Positions 1 through 12,829 of a stretch of DNA of 64,000 nucleotides are shown here, one piece after another. The stretch's first letter is position 1. Each line of letters begins with the position of its first letter. The DNA lies in assembly GCA_026874595.1 (NCBI GenBank), contig CM049315.1, positions 3,842,664 to 3,906,663 of the forward strand, given 5' to 3'. The position numbers and the translations under genes are program-made. Under the pieces are notes generated by a model that was not told where the DNA came from, did no database searches, and saw nothing but the letters and a program-made list of their open reading frames with translations. Source of the stretch: Sipunculus nudus. Taxonomy: Eukaryota; Annelida; Sipuncula; Golfingiida; Sipunculidae.

Positions 1-645
1 AATTAAATCAATGGTGCTTACAGGAAAAAAACGTGCCATGGTCAAAGTTGGGCAAAATTTAAGGTACTGATTTTTTTTTATGCTAATAACTTAAAAAATT
101 TACAAAATTCAGATCTTATATTGGGTAAGAATTGAATCTTAATTAAACATAGTTATATACTTGAGAAAATAGACTCTAGTTTCAAAATTTTTCATGTTAA
201 GGGAGTTATTATTTTTCCTGATTTTTTACAAAGTCCATTATGTTTGGGCCCATAACTTAAAGAATTTATACTTTACAGACTTAATTTCTGGCATGTACAT
301 AGGAACTATATAGAGGAATATTTATGGTAAATATGAGGAAAAACAGATGGGTGGTTTTGATATAAGGCAGTCCTGAAGTGTGAAAATAGGATTTTAATAA
401 AAAATTGAGGTTTTTCCTTAATTTCTCAAAGGAACAAAGTCGCAAAGACCCAGTTTTCGGCTTGGTAGGAGATCTTGGGGACATCTAACATTATGCTGAA
501 TTTTGGATTCCTAGGTCCTACGGTTTCAAAACGTGCCACATCTACGGACGGACGGACGGACGGACAGACGGACGGACGGACAGACGGACGATGGACAATG
601 GACCACGACTATAGCTCAGATGACTTATTGTCAGCTGAGCTAAAA
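1..645 (+). mobile_element. HE-A interspersed element, tail part (cut by window start)
   Basis: This is the 3' portion of an interspersed repeat family seen again near 1.0-2.2, 16.3-17.0 and 54.8-55.9 kb; positions 1-640 align almost base for base with 16340-16974. It ends in an ACGG-type microsatellite (about 545-590), a conserved segment, and an imperfect hairpin at 614-640 (arms GCTCAGATGAC and GTCAGCTGAGC), then TAAAAA, after which copies diverge. Core repeats, ACGG microsatellite and hairpin terminus together recall bivalve pearl/DTC84/Helentron-associated non-autonomous elements. The class is inference; the repeat itself is plain. A minus-strand frame at 281-484 is open here and in several sister copies but matches no protein I know. 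Confidence 0.75.
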
Positions 646-1031
646 ATTGCATTATATTTGGGCCTATAACTTCAAAATAATACCCAATACTGACCTAATT
701 ATTGGTATGTGCACAGAAAATGTATGGAAGAATATGAATACTAAATCTGATCAAAAACAGATCAGTGGTTTTGATATTAGGCAGCCTTGAAGTGTAACAA
801 TGGCTTTTTTATGGAAAACAGAGGTTTTTCCTTAATATCTCGAAGGAACAAAGTTCTAATGACCCAATTTTTTGTATGGTAGGAGATTTTGGGGACATCT
901 AATGGTATGCAGAATTTTGGATTCGTAGGTCCAACAGTTTTAAAACGTGCCCTGTTAACGGCCGGACGGCTGGACGACCGACAAAGGACCATGACTATAG
1001 CTCAGATGACTTATAGTCAGCTGAGCTAAAA
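642..1031 (+). mobile_element. HE-A tail copy 2 (diverged)
   Basis: A second, more diverged tail unit follows directly on the first. It has the same order of landmarks: the phrase around 'gggcctataactt', the 'gttttgatattaggcag' segment at about 765-785, the 'ggtaggagattttggggacatctaa' region, an eroded GGAC-rich stretch at 957-990, and the terminal hairpin at about 1000-1026 followed by TAAAAA. The microsatellite is nearly lost, so this copy is probably older or never expanded. Confidence 0.7.
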
Positions 1032-2175
1032 AGTCCTTAGCTTTAACATGTTTTGTGTTAAGCGATCAAATATCTTTTCTGATTTTTTACAAAATGCATT
1101 ATGTTTGAGCCCATAACTTTTTTAAATTATATAATACAGACCTTATTTCTGGCATGTATATAGGAACTATATAGAAGAATAATTATGGTAAATATGAGAA
1201 AAAACAGATGAGTGGTTTTGATATTAGGCAGTCCTGAAGTGTGAAAATATGTTTTTAATAAAAAGTTGAGGTTTTTCCTTAATTTCTCAAAGGAACAAAG
1301 TCGCAAAGACCCAGTTTTCAGCTTGGTAGGAGATCTTTGGGACATCTAACATTATGCCAACAGCCTGGGGAGCATAGAGATATGCACTGAATGACCTACA
1401 GTCACCAAAGCGGACTGCTTGACAATGTAAGGGAATACAACAAGAGCCTCCAAAATAAATTCAATTACTAGCCTAATTTTGCAGCTTTTATTTTCAAATT
1501 TCAGATTTAAACAGATCAATTCCTTATGTGTACACGCTGTGAAAATTAAATCCACAGTACTTACAGAAAAAAAAAGTGCTGTGGCCAAAGTTGGGCAAAA
1601 TTTAAGGTACCAATTTTATATTTTTGCCAATATTTAAAAAATTTTAACAGATTTTGATCTAATTGTTGGTATACAATTAAATTTTGATAATTAAAGTTGT
1701 ATTACTGAAAAAAGTCCCTACCTTTAACACTTTTGGTCTTAAGTGACTAAATATTTTTCATGATTTTTTTACCAAGTCCATTATGTTTGGGCCCATAACT
1801 TTTTTAAATTAAATAATACTGACTTAATTTCTGGCATGTATATAGGAACTATATAGAGGAATATTTAAGGTAAATATGAAGAAAACCAGATGAGTGGTTT
1901 TGATATTAGGCAGTCCTGAAGTGTGAAAATAGATTTCTATTTAAAAATTGAGGTTTTTCCTTAATATCTCAAAGGAACGAAGTCCTATTGACCCAATTTT
2001 CAGCATGGTAGGAGATTTTTGGGATATCTAACTGTATGCCGAATTTCATATTCATAGGTCCAATGGTGTCGAAACGTGCCAGTCTTACGGACGGACATCA
2101 GGACGGACGGACAGAAGACGGACAATGGACCACGACTATAGCTCAGATGACTTATAGTCAGCTGAGCTAAAAATC
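1032..2175 (+). mobile_element. HE-A composite copy 3
   Basis: A partial tail unit (1032-1350) runs into a segment beginning 'ccaacagcctggggagcata' and then into a full tail unit (about 1440-2167) with a short ACGG array (2088-2120) and the terminal hairpin at 2141-2167. The same unusual junction and order recur at about 54815-55850, so the composite was probably copied or inserted as a unit. No transposase or helicase coding is present. Confidence 0.7.
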
Positions 2176-3320
2176 AGAGTAATGGAATTTGTTCACTACC
2201 ACATTTATGGTTCTCGGGCCAAATATTATTCAATTAAGTTATTGCTTTTTTATATTATATAACTATTCTGCAAGAAATTGAATGAACTTTTGACTCCGAT
2301 GGTTTTCCAAAATGAAATACACATCATATCCTACTAGTTACCTCCTATAATAATATATATAGAATAAAACTCAGGTCACAAAATATAAAATTCTTAAGTT
2401 TCAAATTGATAAAACCAAAATAAAACTGATGTATATTTAACTGACTTCAATCAGTCAACTATGAAACTTGAGTTCAATGAATTGAAACAAGCATAAGATG
2501 AATATTTATAAGGTTTATCCTGTTTATCAGGTACCATCTGGATTGACATAGCATATCTTCAAGGCTACCGGTGATTTGTTGAAAATAAAATTTTTTTTCA
2601 GAAGCAATAGAGTTAGTCTTCTGGCTCATCTGACCAAATGAATAAAGCTTACAAAATTTGTTTGACAAATTGTAGGACCAAAAAAGCCTGGTTCCTGTCC
2701 TGTTTATTCATTATTTAGCCTATCTTTATAAAGTGGTCATATCTCAGGTCTAAGCTCCGATGATGAGCTTTAAGAGCACACTGGTGATGGGATCTTGGGG
2801 AGCAATTTGTCTACAGAGACTTAATGGCCATATGGGCATGTTATTTATTATGGGACTCTAGGACCTACAGCTGGCGTGTGTTCACACCAGTAGATTTTCA
2901 TATACTGTTTTACAGTCCCAGCAGTTCCATGTACAGGAAGAATAAAACCTTAATTATGCTGCTACAATGTGTGAATGACAGGGCGGACTATCAATAACTG
3001 AGAAAGCTTCAGCTCAACTCCCAGTTACTGAGAAAGCAAGGACATATGCTAGAAATATTGGCTCTATAGCTGTTTAAATCAGATTTTTGAGCTGTATGCT
3101 AACTGTAAATCACTTAAGCTATACCCACGACCCAGTCTTTCATTTTCCATTCAGATAAATACATTGATCACAGACATTTTAATGAAAAATTTATATATTT
3201 TACCAACAAGCATGTGTTCTTATTGTGAAGATTTTTCATATTGGTTGTTCTTCCAACTCTGAACTATCTAACAATGAAAAATCACCATCAAAGACTTTTA
3301 ATCAATATCAAAATTGCTTC
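2176..3320. other. Gene-free stretch, no recognised feature
   Basis: AT-rich sequence with only short chance reading frames. I see no repeat shared with the rest of the window and no recognisable exon. Confidence 0.5.
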
Positions 3321-3324
3321 CAAT

Positions 3325-3655
3325 AGTGTTTGTTTGAGTGATTTAGTAATACAATATATAGTAAATACATTCAAGTGGTATCCTATGTTTACATATTTAG
3401 ATAAACATGAATCAATGGATTAAGCCCAAGGTACTTAAAGCTTATGAAGCTCGATCCTGATTTCCAAGATGATAATTTTCTGATGGAAACAAGGTTGCAA
3501 TTTTATCATGTTGATGAATTTGAAATATAGAAAGCTGTGGACAACGTAATGACTATGTTTAATAGGATTCGAGTGATTAGGAGATTATAAGTTGCTAGTT
3601 GAGAGGAGAGAGAGTTTTGGTGGATGTGGGATGAGTTTGTCAAAATGTCATTTTT
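3325..3655 (+). repeat. Dispersed repeat pair, copy 1 (sister at 60555-60890)
   Basis: About 330 bp shared in the same orientation with 60555-60890. Shared landmarks in order are a 'tgatttattgac/tgatttagtaat' start, 'taagtacattcatgtggt', 'aaacatgaatcaatggatt', 'gataattttctgatg', 'gtaatgactatgttt' and 'agttgagaggagagagag'. Its class is unknown. The following 3660-4090 shows nothing further. Confidence 0.65.
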
Positions 3656-4099
3656 TTTAAATCTGTTTAAATGTTCAATAAAATTTGCCACTGCTTCAAA
3701 TATTTCCTTGTTTGATTTGTCATCTATTTTTGAGTCACCAATGAGCAGAACTTGTAATGAAGTATCATTTGGTCAGTATATTTTTCTAGCAGAGATATAG
3801 AGGTGGCATTGCAGTAGGCAGTGGTAGTGATCTTCTGATATTTGAGACTGCTACATTTCATTCTCAGGCGTGCATGAATTATTTGAGATTTTCTGCTATG
3901 AGTTGTAGTAACTAGGTGTTTTGTTTCTGATTGCTAATGTTTTCAATTTGTAGTTTAATACGGCACTTGTTAAGCAAGCTTTCTTAAAAGTTTCCAATAA
4001 AGGGACATAATCAGGAGTAATATAATTCCTTTTCTTTCACACTATCAGTTCAGTTTTGCTTTATTCAAAAGTTTGCCAGTAAAACCATTCCAGCACACA

Positions 4100-4500
4100 G
4101 CCTCATTTACTCGCATTCCACTGTTTAATACCTTGTTAAAGCCCTGCGTGTTGGTAAACACAATATGTTCACCATAAAAAGACTGCATGACCGGAGGGCC
4201 GATTCAGGGGCAACACACAGTGTTGCAGCCAGCAGGAACATGTATTACATTTTTTTAGGCAAGTCAGTCAGGGCATCTTCTGATTGGCACTTGTTGAGGC
4301 TCCCTGCAGCACACAGCCCAACGCACAGTGTTTATGTTTACAACTGCGATAACGCCCGGTTCACTGTTTTTAACACTCGTTTACAGGAGTTACCAAAAGG
4401 TTTCAAGGCAATATTTTGGCAGGTACAGATTTATTTTAAAGGGAAGAAGCTATTTGTTGTGTTAACTCAACATGCTTTATAGGTGATTGGGCCCCTTTAA
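4100..4500 (+). repeat. 400-bp dispersed repeat, copy 1 (sister at 30860-31255)
   Basis: Matches 30860-31255 in the same order: 'ctctgcgtgttggtaaacaca', 'cagccagcagaaacat', 'gtttacaggag', 'gcaatattttggcaggtac', 'gtgttaactcaacatgct' and the end 'gattgggcccctttaa'. An open frame at 4165-4482 on the plus strand shares its last 28 residues with the frame in the sister copy, differing by a few substitutions. I recognise no protein family. The sharp common 3' end suggests an interspersed element rather than a gene. Confidence 0.65.
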
Positions 4501-4615
4501 TGTACTGGCAGCCTGCCCCAAAATATTATACTGGGATATAATAACAGGTCTTTAATTGTTACCTTTCAAAAAAAGACTGATATCATAGATACTATCAGAT
4601 CTTCCATATCATTTG

Positions 4616-4632
4616 CCCCCCCCCCCCCCCCC
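4616..4632. repeat. Poly-C tract
   Basis: Seventeen consecutive C residues. Similar homopolymer tracts occur at 6633-6649, 6733-6760, 12756-12769 (G), 16081-16095 (G), 25973-25985, 46103-46113 and 58344-58362. Confidence 0.95.
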
Positions 4633-6632
4633 AAAATGGAATTTCTTCTATGTTTCTTTCAATCTATTCAATTTATTAATATTTTGTGTGTATTATAATT
4701 AATTAATATAACAATATATTCTGTTCAGGTTAATTACTGCATGAACAGTGTTATCACAAAAATGCTACTTTACTTACCCTGTTAATATGAAGCCAACTAC
4801 AAAATCCAGGCATATACAGATTTCTATGGATTTACATGTACAGTAGTAACTGTGAAAATACCTATACTCATATTGACTCTGACCGCAGTATCTGTGGCTC
4901 TTTTATAAATGCCAAAGTTCTTTAATTTAATAAGGCTATACTTCCATGGCACAATATAGTCCCTGTATAGACCATTTCAGCATCTCACGACTCGCAATGC
5001 ATGCTAGTCAGGGTCAAAGGTCACCATTACCAAAACACGTTCCTTGACCAGACATGTGCAATGCAGAAATGGCAAAACGTCACGTTCGAACCCTTTCTAT
5101 ATATCTATTAATATTTTCAGTGGACGCCTCCCATAGAAAATGGCACCCTTTATAAGTGTAACACATTGCTCCTAAGTAGGTTAGAGCTTTTCTGCTGGCC
5201 TTTTTAAACAAAATGTAACAAATACTGGCACTTGTGCAGTCGCTCACTCCATGTGGCTCACAGAATCACACTGGTGAAATATTCAAGTGGACATGTGACG
5301 GTGCTTCACATTTATCTTATTTTTATGTAGAAATGTCTTTGTCAACACTTTTATATGAAGGTAAGTAACCATTTATGAATCATGAGTATTTAGATTAGAT
5401 AAACTTTTTTTCCTCGAAATGCATCTTTATAACTATCTCAAATTTTCAGTGTCATGATTTCTGTGTTAATAAAATTAACAGTTTATTATAATAGTGTTAT
5501 GTTGAAGACCAGTATTTTAAGACATAATTCCCTTTAGTCCAGATAATGCTTTAATAATTTTATATTTCCTAATAATAATCCACACTAATCACTGAGGAAA
5601 TAATGAATACTGATAACCCTCTGACCCTGTCATGGACAAAACGGAAATGTTTCACGTAAATTTTCACAGTTCAGCATGCAAAAGCCAAAACTGCTGGACA
5701 AGATTATTGTTATTTCAAAATTACAAAAATGTCTTTAACTCTTGGGTAATGGGATGGTAATTATAAATTATAATATAGCTTTTGGGGAGCATATCAAGAC
5801 ATTAAAAAATATATTATAATGCAAAACTTGTAAACATAACTGTTTACCCTGTTATTTGTCACTGTTAATGCGTAATATATATTATTAGCCTTCTGTTGAA
5901 GATGTTTATGGCTTTCATGATCTGGGATAAATATTTAAGTGTCAAAGAAATTAAGAAAATATGATTATTAGAGAGTTTTTGTATGGTAGCTTTTCATGGA
6001 TTTGTCAATGTCATCTCTTAACATGTGCAGAAATATAATATTTATATATAAATTATGCTACTGGCGTATATATTTATATTACTGGACCACAAATAAAGCA
6101 GATCATTTTCAGTAAATAAACCTTTTACTTAAACATGACATGTCAGTTGAACGATTTAAACATGAATAAAACGCAGTGGGAAAAAAGCAAATATATTTAC
6201 TATATGGAAGTCCTTTTATAGCATACACCTTTTTCAGCTTACATTTTCCTAATTTATAGTTTTTTATGGAGTTTTAACACTAATCAATTCTTGAGAATCC
6301 TCAGAATACAAAGTGTATAATACGTATGCTAAAAATAATATACTTTTACTATAAAATTAATAAATTTTACTTCATACAAGTGCTTTGGACCAGCTGCTGT
6401 TAGACAAGAGCACAATACACACCGATACACTGAATATCAAATATATATCTACTGATCAACTACCTACAGAAATTTGACAGATTAGTAAAAAGGTCAAGAG
6501 TATGCCATTTAAATCTAATTAATTCGAATCAATGGCACAGGCCAGAAAAAAATATAGCTTTTTATATATTGTAATTTGATGCATGGCACATAATTGTTAT
6601 TTAGAGGATGTTGCAATGATGCTTTTTTCTCA

Positions 6633-6760
6633 CCCCCCCCCCCCCCCCCTTTCCCCATTGGTATCAAATGGCTCACTCCTTACCAGAAACTTGGCATCAG
6701 GCATAACTAAATAAGACTTGCCTGACCCCCAGCCCCCCCCCCCCCCACCCCCCCCCCCCC
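6633..6760. repeat. Two poly-C rich tracts
   Basis: 6633-6649 is 17 C; 6733-6760 is almost pure C broken by a single A. Both are strand-asymmetric homopyrimidine runs. Confidence 0.95.
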
Positions 6761-7135
6761 TCCGTAGTATTCCCATTTGCTTTTGAAGGCCTATCAGACA
6801 ACCTTTTTAAAGCTAATGGTAAATATGAAATATATTTTTAATTTTCTTAGGGTCAATTTTTCATCAAATATCTTGCATAATCAGACAGGCATTGTGCCAC
6901 CTGTTTCTGGCTTTTCATCAACTGTACATCTGTTTTGTAATATTTAATGTTTTTAGGTGAGATACTTTTAATGTTGCAAGTGACAGATATTTGTTTTGTT
7001 AAATCTCAACTATTAGTTGTCATTGCTGAGTGTGATAGTTTTATTAATCATAAGGAGGAGCTAAATGCCAGTGTCCACACATTTAAGAAACAAAATAAAT
7101 AAAACATAAATAAAAGATGGGTAATACATATTGAT

Positions 7136-7337
7136 ATCATATATATATATATATATATATATTGCTATAAAACTCCAATCTACTGCGCTTTTCATAATAT
7201 TAATAATATAGTTCAATATTAATTATATAAAAAATTATCAAAATAAAGTTTATAGTAATATGGTTATTTTGAATTAATTAAAAATTATGAATTAACAAGC
7301 TAAAGCTAAAAAAATTGCCAATAAGTTCATGTAACAG

Positions 7338-7403
<66 letters not shown>

Positions 7404-7793
7404 TATTTTATATTAATAGTAGTTGTAAATTAATATATTATAGCGAGTAAAAAAATTGTCAATAAGTACTAGTAACAAGAATATATGGTAACGGCTAGGT
7501 GTGTATATATATATACATATATATATTAAAATATTTATATATATGCATATATATATATCTGATTATAAGTTTCTTTTCTATGTTACAAAAGAGAGGCAGG
7601 CTCAAAGTATTACTAATACTTATAGTAATGCTGTTATAATACTATATAAATATTAACTATCAAACTAAACGTAGCCACACAACTTATTTGGACATAAATC
7701 CCTGCTGTTAAAGTTGTCATTAATTCACACATTTGTAACAATGTACCGCTATCAGTATCAGTAAAATTTTCTCCTGTCATTCATGTTATGATT

Positions 7794-7846
<53 letters not shown>
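7136..7846. repeat. Cluster of AT dinucleotide microsatellites
   Basis: (AT)n runs at about 7136-7161, 7340-7397, 7503-7560 (interrupted) and 7796-7846. The two phrases 'ttgccaataagttcatgtaacaggaatata' near 7312 and 'ttgtcaataagtactagtaacaagaatata' near 7455 are diverged copies of each other, so part of the cluster arose by local duplication. Confidence 0.9.
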
Positions 7847-7848
<2 letters not shown>

Positions 7849-8263
7849 TAGAATATAGTGTAGTCTATACTATTTTAAACAAAAATTGTTTATGTCCCCA
7901 CTGATCTGCTGGCAACTTGCATCCACATGCGCGTGACACGGCCTTGGTGCCTTCGTTCACTGATCAGAACTCGCACAACGCACATGTGGTTTCCTGTGTT
8001 TTTTCACAGACTAGCTGGCTATGTTTTTACAAACCATGTGTACCATTGATACAATGTTTAACGACTTTGTTTGGGACGAGGCATTTTAAACCCCGAGAAA
8101 CAAGTAACACAGTGTATCTGCTGCGTCTGACAAACGAAGCGGCAGAAGTTGTCAGGACCGCATGTAGTTTGTTTTGGTAATGGTGACCTTTCACCTTGGG
8201 CTCAAGGTCGGTCATCGCACATGCGCGCCTGTAATGCTGAAATGGTCTATTGGACAGATACAT

Positions 8264-9280
8264 GTGTGACTATATAAGAACAGCCTGTAATCCAAGCAAA
8301 AGAAGAAATCTATATGTGGTATATTTTTTGTATATTTTGTTCTGTCAGGGCTCTACAAGAATACTTGTACAGTACCAATCATGAGCTTCCATTTCTTGTC
8401 CCTCTATGCTGCAATTTGTTACTTTTCAGGCTTATAAGATATTTTAACTACATGCATCCTCACTTCATCAGCATATAATTCCCATTTAATATTTATTTTA
8501 AGAAATAAATAGTATACAATGTACTCTGGCAACAGTTTAAGGGAGACAGATATCTGTAAGAACAGATTGGCTGCTATAGCAATGGAATATAAATCAGGAC
8601 TATTTAATTCTGATCTTGGATTGATAATTAGTAGTATTTATGGCCCCAGCTATTTCAGATAATTAGGTTTTACGATCTGCTCTAGGCTGCCTAGCTGTGC
8701 CCTTAATTACCATAAACATTAAAAATAATTGATTTTGATGGTATTTGCAATACTTCAAGATATAATCTTACAATAATCCTCATATAAACTACATTTTCAT
8801 AAACCACTCATAATGCATATACTGTAAGCAGTCTCCCTCATGGCCACCATTTCATGTAACATGGATGTTTTGTGATCACCAGTTTCCTTACTCATTAATA
8901 CAACTATTTGTCAATGGTATTAATGCAAAAAATATCACAGGTAAAAAATGGCACTGGTTAAGAGTGCACAAACTAAATGGCACATGCAAATATGGAACAA
9001 ACAAAAATGTCTAAGACATGTCACAGACAAATCTATACAAAAACAGAGAGATGAGTTATACATTTGCATAATAAAGACCATGCATATACCAATGTTTAAA
9101 ATGTGAACTTAGTGAAGTGTTTGATTAATAAAACATGCAGAACAGCCTTAAATTAATGATAACATAGTATTTTTTAACATTTTCAATGAATATTATATTA
9201 TAATACCACACTTTTTCAGACCCAATATGGAAAATTTCATTGGTGTACATGTACAACAGATAAACAACTTTATTGCCCTA
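8264..9280. other. Gene-free stretch, no recognised feature
   Basis: AT-rich sequence between the inverted-repeat element and the 61-bp array. There is no significant reading frame and no repeat recognised elsewhere in the window. Confidence 0.5.
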
Positions 9281-12088
9281 TTTATCAAGTGATCTTGACA
9301 ACTTCAAAGTGTGGTCCTGAGGTATAATACCCTGATCTGTCAGTATTTATCACTCTTGACAACTTCAAAGTGTGGTCCTGAGGTATTACACCCTGATCTG
9401 TCAGTATTTATCACTCCTGACAACTTCAAAGTGTGGTCCTGAGGTATTACACTTTGATCTGTCAGTATTTACAACTCCTGACAACTTCAAAGTGTGGTCC
9501 TGAGGTATTACAACCGGATCTGTAAGTATTTATCACTCCTGACAACTTCAAAGTGTTGTTCTGAGGTATTACACCCTGATCTGTCAGTATTTATCACTCC
9601 TGACAACTTCAAAGTGTGGTCCTGAGGTATAACACTTTGATCTGTAAATATTTATCACTCCTGACAACTTCAGTTGTTCTGAGGTATTACACCCTGATCT
9701 GTCAGTATTTATCACTCTCGGCAACTTTAAAGTGTGGTCCTGAGGTATTACACCCTGATCTGTAAGTATTTATCACTCCTGACAACTTCAAAGTGTTGTT
9801 CTGAGGTATTACACCCTGATCTGTCAGTATTTATCACTCTCGGCAACTTCAAAGTGTGGTCCTGAGGTATTACACTCGGATCTGTAAGTATTTATCACTC
9901 CTGACAACTTCAAAGTGTTGTTCTGAGGTATTACACCCTGATCTGTAAGTAATTATCACTCCTGACAACTTCAAAGTGTTGTTCTGAGGTATTACACCCT
10001 GATCTGTCAGTATTTATCACTCTCGGCAACTTCAAAGTGTGGTCCTGAGGTATTACAACCGGATCTGTAAGTATTTATCACTCCTGACAACTTCAAAGTG
10101 TTGTTCTGAGGTATTACACCCTGATCTGTAAGTATTTATCACCCCTGACAACTTCAGTGTTGTTCTGAGGTATTACACCCTGATCTGTAAATATTTATCA
10201 CTCCTGACAACTTCAAAGTGTTGTTCTGAGGTATTACACCGTGATCTGTCAGTATTTATCACTCTCGGCAACTTCAAAGTGTGGTCCTGAGGTATTACAC
10301 CCGGATCTGTCAGTATTTATCACTCTCGGCAACTTCAAAGTGTGGTCCTGAGGTATTACAACCGGATCTGTAAGTATTTATCACTCCTGACAACTTCAAA
10401 GTGTTGTTCTGAGGTATTACACCCTGATCTGTAAGTATTTATCACCCCTGACAACTTCAGTGTTGTTCTGAGGTATTACACCCTGATCTGTAAATATTTA
10501 TCACTCCTGACAACTTCAAAGTGTTGTTCTGAGGTATTACACCCCGATCTGTGAGTATTTATCACTCCTGACAACTTCAAAGTGTTGTTCTGAGGTATTA
10601 AACCCTGATCTGTGAGTATTTATCACTCCTGACAACTTCAAAGTGTTGTTCTGAGGTATTACACCCTGATCTGTAAATATTTATCACTCCTGACAACTTC
10701 AAAGTGTTGTTCTGAGGTATTACACCCTGATCTGTGAGTATTTATCACTCTCAGCAACTTCAAAGTGTGGTCCTGAGGTATTACACCCTGATCTGTCAGT
10801 ATTTATCACTCCTGACAACTTCAAAGTGTTGTTCTGAGGTATTACACCCGGATCTGTCAGTATTTATCACTCCTGACAACTTCAAAGTGTGGTCCTGAGG
10901 TATTACACCCGGATCTGTCAGTATTTATCACTCCTGACAACTTCAAAGTGTGGTTCTGAGGTATTACACCCGGATCTGTCAGTATTTATCATTCCTGACA
11001 ACTTCAAAGTGTTGTTCTGAGGTATTACACCCTGATCTGTAAGTATTTATCACTCCTGACAACTTCAAAGTGTTGTTCTGAGGTATTACACCCTGATCTG
11101 TAAGTATTTATCACTCCTGACAACTTCAAAGTGTTTTTCTGAGGTATTACACCCTGATCTGTGAGTATTTATCACTCCTGACAACTTCAAAGTGTTGTTC
11201 TGAGGTATTACACCCTGATCTGTAAGTATTGTCTGAGGTATTGTAAGTAAGTGTAAAGTTTTGTTCTGAGGTATTACACCCTGATCTGTGAGTATTTATC
11301 ACTCCTGACAACTTCAAAGTGTTGTTCTGAGGTATAACCCCCTGATCTGTGAGTATTTATCACTCCTGACAACTTCAAAGTGTTGTTCTGAGGTATTACA
11401 CCCTGATCTGTGAGTATTTATCACTCCTGACAACTTCAAAGTGTTGTTCTGAGGTATTACACCCTGATCTGTGAGTATTTATCACTCCTGACAACTTCAA
11501 AGTGTTGTTCTGAGGTATTACACCCTGATCTGTGAGTATTTATCACTCCTGACAACTTCAAAGTGTTGTTCTGAGGTATTACACCCTGATCTGTGAGTAT
11601 TTATCACTCCTGACAACTTCAAAGTGTTGTTCTGAGGTATTACACCCTGATCTGTGAGTATTTATCACTCCTGACAACTTCAAAGTGTTGTTCTGAGGTA
11701 TTACACCCTGATCTGTAAGTATTTATCATTCCTGACAACTTCAAAGTGTTGTTCTGAGGTATAACACCCTGATCTGTCAGTATTTATCATTCCTGACAAC
11801 TTCAAAGTGTTGTTCTGAGGTATAACACCCTGATCTGTGAGTATTTATCACTCCTGACAACTTCAAAGTGTTGTTCTGAGGTATAACACCCTGATCTGTC
11901 AGTATTTATCACTCCTGACAACTTCAAAGTGTTGTTCTGAGGTATTACACCCTGATCTGTGAGTATTTATCACTCCTGAAAACTTCAAAGTGTTGTTCTG
12001 AGGTATAACACCCTGATCTGTGAGTATTTATCACTCCTGACAACTTCAAAGTGTTGTTCTGAGGTATTACACCCTGATCTGTCAGCAT
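9281..12088. repeat. 61-bp minisatellite, about 46 copies
   Basis: Tandem units of 61 bp, each with the words 'tgacaacttcaaagtgt', 'ctgaggtattaca', 'gatctgt' and 'agtatttatcact'. Two main variants alternate: 'gtggtcc' with 'ctcggc', and 'gttgttc' with 'cctgac'. The left part is mixed and diverged, while the right part (about 11280-11700) is nearly homogeneous, as expected from recent local expansion. One unit is scrambled at about 11225-11270. Some units carry a 2-bp deletion ('cttcagtg'). With a 61-bp period no reading frame survives, so the array is non-coding. Confidence 0.97.
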
Positions 12089-12554
12089 TCTTGTGATCTA
12101 CATCTTATACAAGGTCAATCCTGCTGATGCAGCAGAAATTAATCATTCAGATTAACTCACACACAAATAGTTTGATGTAGCAAAACCAAACATTAATATT
12201 AGGTTAGCATTATCATAAAGCCCAAGATGGGTTTCTTATGGATTTGTCACAGCATGACCACTGGCTAGACAACTGGAGATGGCTCAGCTGTTGCACTGAA
12301 CAAGCTGAGTAATGATTGTTGGTATTTGGAGATTGGGGCTGATTTTATGTTCGTGAGGGCTTAAATTTCAGGAAATTGGAGTGAGGGAATTAAATTATTG
12401 CAAAATTAAACCCTCATAAATATTATGCCCAATCTGCACATGCATATGAACAGTCACTTATACTGTAGCCAACTGGCAAATCAAATAATCTTCTACATTA
12501 CCCATGACTTTGTTGTCACTGAAAAGCAAAATATCAATATCACAGATAAAAACA
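12089..12554. other. Gene-free stretch, no recognised feature
   Basis: AT-rich spacer. A short frame at 12425-12622 is not supported by any motif and runs into a MITE copy. Confidence 0.45.
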
Positions 12555-12569
12555 AATCTTATAGAAAAT

Positions 12570-12820
12570 CAGTGTGGCTGGGCAATTATTTTTTTAAACC
12601 TTTTTTTTTTAATGTTTGCTAAATATGTTATATGATCAGGGAAAAGCATGATTATTTTGCTAAAAAGGTAAAAGCCCTCCATAACAAAGGAAATCTTATC
12701 AAAATTGTATTATTTTTTCCTCTTGAAAGTTGAAAATCAAACAAAAATTGTTGATGGGGGGGGGGGGGGATTAAAATTGAAGCCAGCAGAGCCTGAGAAC
12801 CATACCTTTATTTTTTGGCC
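12570..12820 (+). mobile_element. Degraded copy of the Harbinger-like MITE at 40401-40705
   Basis: Shares 'atatgatcagggaaaagcat', 'cataacaaagg', 'aaattgtattatttt', a G-rich stretch, 'ttaaaattga' and the right end 'gcctgagaaccatacctttattttttggcc' with the copy at 40401-40705. The left inverted repeat is not recognisable, so the copy is decayed or truncated at that end. The G-run here (12756-12769) replaces a shorter G-rich stretch in the sister. Confidence 0.7.
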
Positions 12821-12829
12821 TTATGTTAT

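Larger units (their letters stand above)
4967..8250. mobile_element. Candidate 3.3-kb element bounded by inverted repeats
   Basis: The left boundary segment (4967-5037) recurs inverted at the right (8171-8250). Both contain ATAGACCATTTCAGCAT at the outer end and AAAGGTCACCATTACCAAAA at the inner end, with a more variable middle. The interior (5060-7900) has no transposase; it is AT-rich with long AT microsatellites. The left arm contains GGGTCAAAGGTCA at 5011-5023, a direct repeat of nuclear-receptor-type half-sites. No clear target-site duplication was found, so element status is inference. Confidence 0.45.

Noticed and set aside
4165-4482. 105-codon frame as a host gene
   Set aside because: It sits in a dispersed repeat with a second copy at 30.9 kb and has no recognisable domain.
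7917-8263. Overlapping frames on opposite strands
   Set aside because: Short, without motifs, and overlapping the right arm of the inverted-repeat element.
9281-12088. CRISPR-like regular array
   Set aside because: Units are contiguous with no unique spacers, and the genome is eukaryotic; this is a minisatellite.
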